A DNA stretch of 64,000 nucleotides from Rotaria sordida (taxonomy: Eukaryota; Rotifera; Eurotatoria; Philodinida; Philodinidae). Positions 59,001-64,000 of this stretch are shown in pieces. Each line of letters begins with the position of its first letter. The first letter of the stretch is position 1. Under the pieces are notes generated by a model. That model ran no database searches and was not told the DNA's origin. It was given only the letters and a program-made list of their open reading frames with translations. Both the position numbers and the translations under genes were made by a program. Location of the stretch: assembly GCA_905250125.1 (NCBI GenBank), contig CAJNOL010000564.1, positions 934 to 64,933 of the forward strand, given 5' to 3'.

Positions 59001-62000
59001 AGGATTGAAGGTAGATGACACTCGCAAGGGAATTTTAAGTTGAGATTATGTAAATTCAAATGAAATATAAATTCATGCCCTTAGTTTATTTTCTGTGGAG
59101 GAGATACTGAAGTTTTACAAAACTTTTTAAATCAATGTCATAAATTGATTTTCGACTTGAAATTTTGTATACAGAGAAATCTTAATGAGAATAGATTTTT
59201 TTTTTGTGAATATTTCGGATCTCGTTGATATTTCTAATCTAAGATACGGCTATGAGAATAGTATGTCTTCTATACTACTCATATAAATCAACAGATTTAA
59301 TGTTCTTATATCAGAATAGAAATAAATTAAAAGATGATGAAATTTTCATAATAAACTACTCTTGTTAAGGTCTATCTTCCTCGGAAGCAAATTTCTTTGC
59401 TCAGAAATGATTTGTATGAAGTAGAAAAACATTTCTAAGAAGAAAAATGCCTGAGAGAGACATTTGGCATTATTTTTCGAGAAAATTTTATGCGCTGATT
59501 TCGAATATACTATTTTTGTGATTTAAAAGTTTTTCAAAGCTAGAAAAAACGAGAAAATATCTGAAAAGTCTAGTTTTGTTTTTTTGAAATCTATTGTACA
59601 GTTCAGGAATGTTTTCATCTAACAGGAATTAGAGATATAGTAGATAAAAGAACATTCTGGAAAAATTTGAAGGTTCGGATTGCTCATTTTATGAGACTAG
59701 TCGTTAGGATAGCACTATAGAAAAAAATATTCTTTTTTTTCTCAGAAGTTAAACACGCTAAAAAGAAAAAGTATTGTTTATCATTGTATAGAATTCATAA
59801 ATCTTGAAAAAGTGAGATTTTCATTTTTATCCAAATATCCCGCCTAGATACACACTGTGAGAGAGTCGACTTCCTCTTCCTTATTCACTCGGGACATCCC
59901 TGTTTCCGCATGTTGTTTATCTGATTGCTATTATGCTTACATTTTCTAAGGAGAATACTAATTATTATTTTGGTTTTGTTCTTTCGAATATCTTCAGGTA
60001 CACAATCACCGGATGCTGTTAATAAATTACTTCGTCTATCGGATAGTAATCATCAAGTAAAATCTCGTGCACCACAACGGCCAAGTCATACATCAACACA
60101 ATCTAGTCTTATAACTACATCACTACCAAATTCAGCATCACCAATAATAAGTAGTGTAACAACAACAGGACTTTCATCATTAGCTGAACAACCTCATCAT
60201 CATCGTCATACAACAAAAATACGTGATACAAATAAATTAACAAGTGAAAGTTCAAGTTTAAATTTTAAACCACCTACATCAACATCACATTCACATCTTA
60301 TGCGATCTCATACTCGTAAGTTAGAAAATATTTAAACAAAAAAAAAAAAAAAGGAAATAATCAATTATTTATTTTATTTTATTTAAAGAATTACATCAAA
60401 CTAATAGTGATTCAGTAAAAGAAATTGGTGGGGATTCTGGACGTGGTAGTCTTAATTCAACGGATACTTGTATGTTATATGAAAATTTTTTGTTTGTTTA
60501 TTTTATTTTTTATTTTTTTCTAAATAATATATTTTAGGTGTTGGCGATGGAAGTGAAAAATCGACTAGTACAATAGGCGATGGATTTTCATCAGTTAGAA
60601 TTCGAAATCGACCTCCATTACCACAATCAAATTCTGTCACACCTGGTAAGACTAAACAATTATGAAAGTTAATCAAATTTGGATCACTTTTTTTTTTTCT
60701 GTAAAATTTTTCCTAATAAGGAAATGTTTTCAATTGATTAATCGCTTTTGACTTCGAACTCTGTGCATAAAGTAGACTCTAGTGAGATATGAAGAAAATT
60801 CTAAAGAATAAATCTCTTCGGACATTTTATTCAGAGTTATAGGCATTTTACTAGAATTTTAGTCTCTGACATGGTATATACTACAAATCGAATGATGGTA
60901 TCTTGGTCTGAGATTTTGCTCATAGACAAGGTCTATTTGTTGGTAGAATACTCTGAAAATTTCAGCTCAAGAGAATGTTTCCTTCCGAAGATAATGAAGA
61001 TCCAAAAAACAGAAAATTCTCGAATCTTTCGTGAAACGAGTGATTTTTGAGAGTGTAATAACTTGGGAATGAAACATTCATTTAAGCCGAAATTTTCAGA
61101 ACATTCTACTAATAAATAGATCTGTCTGTGAGCAAAATTTCAGATCGAAATACCATTATTCGATTTGTTAGTATATACCATGCCAGCGGCTAAAATTCTA
61201 GTAAAATGCCTATAACTTTGAATAGAATGTCTTAGAAGATTTATCCTTTGGAATTTTTTCATATCTCACTAAAGTTCACTTTGTGCACAGAGATCGAACT
61301 GAAAAGCGATTGATCAACTGAGAACGTTCTCTCATAAGATTTTATTCTTTAGGTGAATGACTCAACAAAAAATGATGAAACTTTCAAAGCAAATAGATCC
61401 CAATAAGTAGAATAAAAGTTGTCTTATATCCAAAATTTCCAGATGTTTCCTGCACGCAGATATGATGATCACAAAGACCCAAAATCCCTCTCCGTAAAAC
61501 TCTATATTTTATTTATTCGAGCTGTAATTTTTTTTTCATGACAACTAAAATTAAATCGGGGTGTGCGCTTTCTTTTAAAAAAATATTGTTCCTAGAGCTC
61601 AGCAGAAGCAAAATATTGAAAGCATCGTCAATAAATGTGTTTTTTTTGCTCAAAAATTGATTTTGAGATAAAGTCAAAACAAATTTCCCTTTATGTATCC
61701 TATTTCAACAGCTAATTGCTCTCATTTATATGACATTTGACAGAAGGCACTTCAAAAATTTTGATTGTAACTTTTATTTTTAGGAACTCGTCATGATAGT
61801 ACACAAATTCCAAAGACGGTGCATAATTGGTTTCAACGTTCTCAATCAGATAATGAAGTGCTTACAGCTAATGTACCTGATCGAGGTAACTATTAAGTAT
61901 TGAAATATAAATAAATAAATAAATAAATGAGAAAGAGAGAGATTATATTTTATTAATTTAAAGGAAATCTTCGTCGAACAGATTCTCTGTAAGCATGGTT

Positions 62001-62236
62001 TTTTTTTGTGAAAAAATAAAAAGAACACAGAAATGTTTGAAAAATTGGTTCGATTAACAGTGTTTTTTTTTGGTTTTACTTTTTTTATTTTTGAATTCAC
62101 AGACTTCCACCCATTTACCCATATTTTTAAATAAAATATGTTCTGTTTCAATTGAAATAAATTTTACTTCTGTTTCTTTTTTTTAGAAGAAACGACAATC
62201 GATTACGACGAACATGAACAAGTGACAGCTGTCTAA
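43750..62236 (+). CDS. RAPGEF2: Rap guanine nucleotide exchange factor, PDZ-GEF (33 exons, 1587 aa)
   Basis: Activates Rap1/Rap2 GTPases at cell junctions. Ends of larger exons: 43750-43842, 44948-45075, 45785-45868, 46229-46304, 46487-46666, 46726-46968, 47041-47148, 47553-47861, 47941-48048, 48121-48414, 48476-48685, 48977-49085, 49144-49504, 53133-53370, 53435-53499, 55428-55867, 55952-56079, 57181-57264, 57340-57414, 57474-57545, 57602-57757, 57815-57911, 58256-58522, 58682-58780, 59998-60315, 60389-60469, 60538-60645, 61784-61885, 62187-62236. Microexons: 52703-52711, 53598-53633, 53790-53813, 58900-58911. Total 4764 nt. Domains: cNMP-like 1 (about 32-130, [12 protein letters not shown]), cNMP-like 2 (305-407, [11 protein letters not shown]), RasGEF-N (444-541, FLLTYRTFL), PDZ (about 555-640), Ras-association (about 838-940), catalytic RasGEF (about 960-1205, [12 protein letters not shown]). 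The C-terminus EQVTAV is a PDZ ligand like that of RAPGEF2/6. Choice between the RAPGEF2 and RAPGEF6 names is arbitrary. Confidence 0.95.
49539..51848 (-). CDS. PnuC-like nicotinamide riboside/NMN-type transporter nested in a PDZ-GEF intron (4 exons, 361 aa)
   Basis: PnuC proteins move nicotinamide riboside-type NAD precursors across membranes by facilitated diffusion and are mostly bacterial. Exons 51848-51822, 51750-51412, 51355-50764 and 49666-49539 total 1086 nt in frame, on the opposite strand of the PDZ-GEF intron 49505-52702. After a roughly 98-residue polar N-terminal extension, a PnuC-like domain follows: [85 protein letters not shown] and the closing [13 protein letters not shown], with about seven helices. 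The Trp/Asn-bearing binding segment (MWIIVN) is kept. The acceptor of exon 3 is preceded by an A-run rather than pyrimidines, a weak site, yet the frame requires an intron there. Exon 1 (9 codons) is less certain; an internal Met at residue 26 could start instead. Introns show it is not bacterial contamination. Confidence 0.85.
49667..50765 (-). other. Intron 3 of the nested PnuC-like gene
   Basis: The intron spans 49667-50763 (the listed coordinates run in transcript direction). It contains only A+T-rich sequence, including CTAGTGTGTTACAAAAG near 50045, which resembles the Tc1-like ends seen elsewhere but has no partner end. Confidence 0.3.
52703..53813 (+). other. Three in-frame cassette microexons of the PDZ-GEF gene
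   Basis: Candidate exons 52703-52711 (9 nt), 53598-53633 (36 nt) and 53790-53813 (24 nt) are each bounded by AG and GT. All are multiples of three and sit between phase-2 boundaries, so each may be included or skipped without changing the frame. The first lies in the linker before the Ras-association domain. The other two add about 20 residues inside that domain, just before the CYSLCEVSV strand, where known PDZ-GEFs have no insert. Confidence 0.55.
58111..58134. repeat. AAAT tetranucleotide repeat in a PDZ-GEF intron
   Basis: A run of AAAT/AAATA units in the intron before the exon at 58256. Similar short AAAT runs occur near 61906-61927. Confidence 0.85.
58980..59902. mobile_element. 923 bp hAT-like MITE, family B, in a PDZ-GEF intron
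   Basis: Ends CAGGGATGTTCCGAG (left) and, reversed, CAGGGATGTCCCGAG (right) form terminal inverted repeats of the CAGGG type common in hAT transposons. They are flanked by near-identical 8-bp direct repeats TTTCCGTA (58972-58979) and TTTCCGCA (59903-59910), the duplication length typical of hAT. No transposase. A truncated relative in opposite orientation lies at 37171-37900. Confidence 0.85.
60714..61337. mobile_element. 624 bp fold-back element in a PDZ-GEF intron
   Basis: Two arms of about 290 bp are imperfect reverse complements. Outer words: TTGATTAATCGCTTTT (left) and TTGATCAATCGCTTTT (right, reversed). Inner words include CATTTTACTAGAATTTTAG and GATTTTGCTCA paired with their complements. 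The spacer is under 80 bp. No ORF. It fills most of the intron between exons 60538-60645 and 61784-61885. Confidence 0.8.
61964..62130 (+). other. Possible alternative 3'-terminal exons of the PDZ-GEF gene
   Basis: A 25-nt candidate exon (61964-61988, AG before, GTAAG after) continues the frame from the exon ending at 61885. It then fits an acceptor at 62102 (CACAG), giving a tail that ends LLPPIYPYF and a stop at 62128-62130. This tail would replace the final EQVTAV PDZ ligand made by direct splicing to 62187. Confidence 0.4.
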
Positions 62237-63433
62237 AAAATATGTGTGCTAATTTGTTTGTATATTTGGCCCGGTGCCTTTTTTCATTCTTCGGTTTGTT
62301 TTCTTTTTTTCTTTTTAAATTCTTTTCTTTGAACAGTGAATTATATGCGTATTGCACATAAAAAAAATTCATCATTATATTGTACATTGTGTGTGTGTGT
62401 GTGTGTGTGTGTTTTTGTTTTTGCATTTTCTTCTCTATTACGTTCATTTCTTTTGTCGTTCCTTTTTCTTTTCTTTTTTTTTTTTTTTATATTTTCCTAT
62501 ACTGATTTCTCTTGATGTTGTTACTTGATGCTCAATAGTTTTGTTTGCTTAGATACTCTATTGTATTGATCTGATTGATTTCGTTTTTCTTCGTCTATCG
62601 AAGTAGTAGTATTCATATGATAGGTTTATATATTATCTAATGCTTGCTTTTTATTTCCTATTTAAACCGAGTTTATAATTAGCCACGCGATTCAATACGT
62701 TGATTTCTATACCAATAATTATCATCGGTTGTCAGATGTACTGCGCTTGTTTTTTTTTCTTTTTTTCTGCGTTTTTCTTTCTTTAAAGAACAAAAAAAAA
62801 ACAAAAACACGAATACTTGGCAAAAATACAAACATGAAATTTTTTTTTGTTTTGTGCGGGTAGAGATAACTGTGATATTAAGATGTGGTCCAGAAATCTA
62901 TATTTGAGCTAAAATGATCTGTTATTATTGCATTAAAAACGGAACTAATAGCTTTACTCGCTCAATTTTGATGTCGGTTGTTTTATTGTAAAATTTGTCT
63001 ATTATTTAATACTCAAACGCTTTTTTTTTTCTGTGTTATATTTTTTGCTTGTTTATTATTTATACAACACAGTCTATCTCTTATACGATCGTGTGTATGT
63101 ATGAGTTTATTTGTCTAGGTTTTTTTTTCTATTGCTCTTTCTCGTTTTTTTTTGTTGTATGTCATCAGAATATGAAATCGTGTGTATGAAATAAAAAAAA
63201 ATAAACTAACAAAACAGCAAAAAAAAGACAAATTCCAAAGAACAAAAGATAGCATTTGTATCCGAGGGATAAACATGAGATAAAAATCACCTGAGTATAC
63301 ATTAATGGTTCGATCCTCACACTATTGTTATCTTTATTAAATAAAAAAAAAATTTGAATAAATACTTATGTTGATGCACATTTTTCTACCTGTTCGGATA
63401 TTTCTATTTTCAGACAAAAAAAAAAAATAAAAT
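62237..63433. other. PDZ-GEF 3' region and NPC2-like gene upstream region
   Basis: About 1.2 kb with a GT microsatellite (62390-62411) and numerous poly-T runs. No ORF of quality. TTCTATTTTCAG at 63402-63413, a good splice acceptor, lies 20 bp before the next start codon. Confidence 0.55.
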
Positions 63434-64000
63434 ATGTTAAAATTATTTATTCTCATCGCATTATCTTGTTCAATCAATTCAATATGGGCTGATACGCCAT
63501 TCAAAGATTGTGGATCAGAATTAGGTACAATTCAATCATTTACTGTAACGGATTGTCCAACAGCTCCGTGTAAATTTGAAAAAGGCAAAACATATGCAAT
63601 GAATTTAACATTTACAGCAAAAGCTCCATCAAAAACAGCGTCAGTTAGCATTCATGGTAAATGAACAAGTTTTCTTTTTTGTTTTTTAAGAAATATTTCT
63701 TTTTTTTTTCCCTGTATTCATAAAAGGTGTTATTGGTGGTATTCCAGTTCCATTTCCATTACCAGATCCTGATGCTTGTAAAATGAATGTTAAATGTCCA
63801 GTAAATCAAAATGATAAGAATGAGGCATCAATGTCATTACCTGTTTTATCATCATATCCATCAATTTCACTTTATGTCAAAATTGAAATTAAAGCTGATG
63901 ATCAACATCAAGATTATGCTTGTTTAACATTTCCAGCAACAATAACAAGTGGTTCAGGTCATAAAAGAAATTTAGTTGGTTGGAAAAAAGGCAAATTATT
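63434..64000 (+). CDS. NPC2-like ML-domain lipid-binding protein (partial, runs off the window)
   Basis: Secreted or lysosomal carrier of cholesterol or other lipids. Exon 1 is 63434-63656 and exon 2 begins at 63727 and continues past 64000; the join is in frame (phase 1). Signal peptide at residues 1-19, then DCGSELG, TDCPTAPCKF, CKMNVKCP and YACLTFP. These place six cysteines in the order expected for the three NPC2 disulphides, so the domain is nearly complete. An N-linked sequon (NLT) lies near residue 57. The last readable residues (GWKKGKL) continue open, so the C-terminus is outside the window. ML proteins are often multigene families with varied lipid ligands, so the ligand is not certain to be sterol. 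Confidence 0.9.

Noticed and set aside
1..64000. CRISPR arrays, operons with ribosome binding sites, rRNA or tRNA genes
   Set aside because: The DNA is eukaryotic with spliceosomal introns. No regular repeat-spacer array, rRNA block or convincing cloverleaf was seen by eye; a tRNAscan run would be decisive for tRNAs.

Overview
The window is animal nuclear DNA: very A+T-rich, with genes split into short exons by many 45-70 nt GT-AG introns (donor GTAAR, acceptor usually T-rich then TAG). Metazoan signature genes are present (an Eph receptor tyrosine kinase, SRF and a PDZ-GEF of the RAPGEF2/6 type). Compact introns, strong A+T bias, splice-acceptor-like sequence directly before several start codons, and a PnuC-type vitamin transporter that is usually bacterial together suggest a bdelloid rotifer (Rotaria/Adineta-like). 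That assignment is an inference. There is one 10-N assembly gap at 27116-27125.

Layout. 159-1985 (-): secreted RNase T2. 3858-5305 (+): a small four-helix membrane protein, then a secreted Cys-containing orphan. 5306-11005: non-coding, with a 965 bp inverted-repeat element. 11006-17333 (-): complete 17-exon Eph receptor. 17334-25710: non-coding, with a fold-back element. 25711-28485 (-): two unrecognised proteins, one with a W-x-P-x-G triplicate and one with Ser/Thr/Pro-rich repeats. 29500-30429 (-): lathosterol oxidase-type sterol desaturase. 30740-36687 (-): tRNA pseudouridine synthase PUS1, with three alternative penultimate exons and a four-helix ORF nested antisense in an intron. 36688-41439: non-coding, with two decayed transposon copies. 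41440-42444 (+): SRF. 43750-62236 (+): 18.5 kb PDZ-GEF gene, hosting a PnuC-like transporter gene on the opposite strand of one intron. 63434-64000 (+): NPC2-like ML-domain protein, cut by the window edge.

Exon joins were worked out by hand from reading phase and family similarity. The complete multi-exon models close in frame: Eph 1071 aa, PUS1 437-447 aa, PDZ-GEF 1587 aa, PnuC-like 361 aa, sterol desaturase 267 aa, RNase T2 249 aa, SRF 298 aa, tetraspan 142 aa.

The genes do not form one pathway. Eph and PDZ-GEF both belong to cell-contact/Rap signalling, and sterol desaturase and NPC2 both concern sterols; these may be coincidences. The most notable points are the frame-enforced mutually exclusive exons of PUS1, the nested PnuC-like gene, the APE-motif change in the Eph kinase, and at least seven inverted-repeat transposon-like elements, most of them inside introns or gene deserts.
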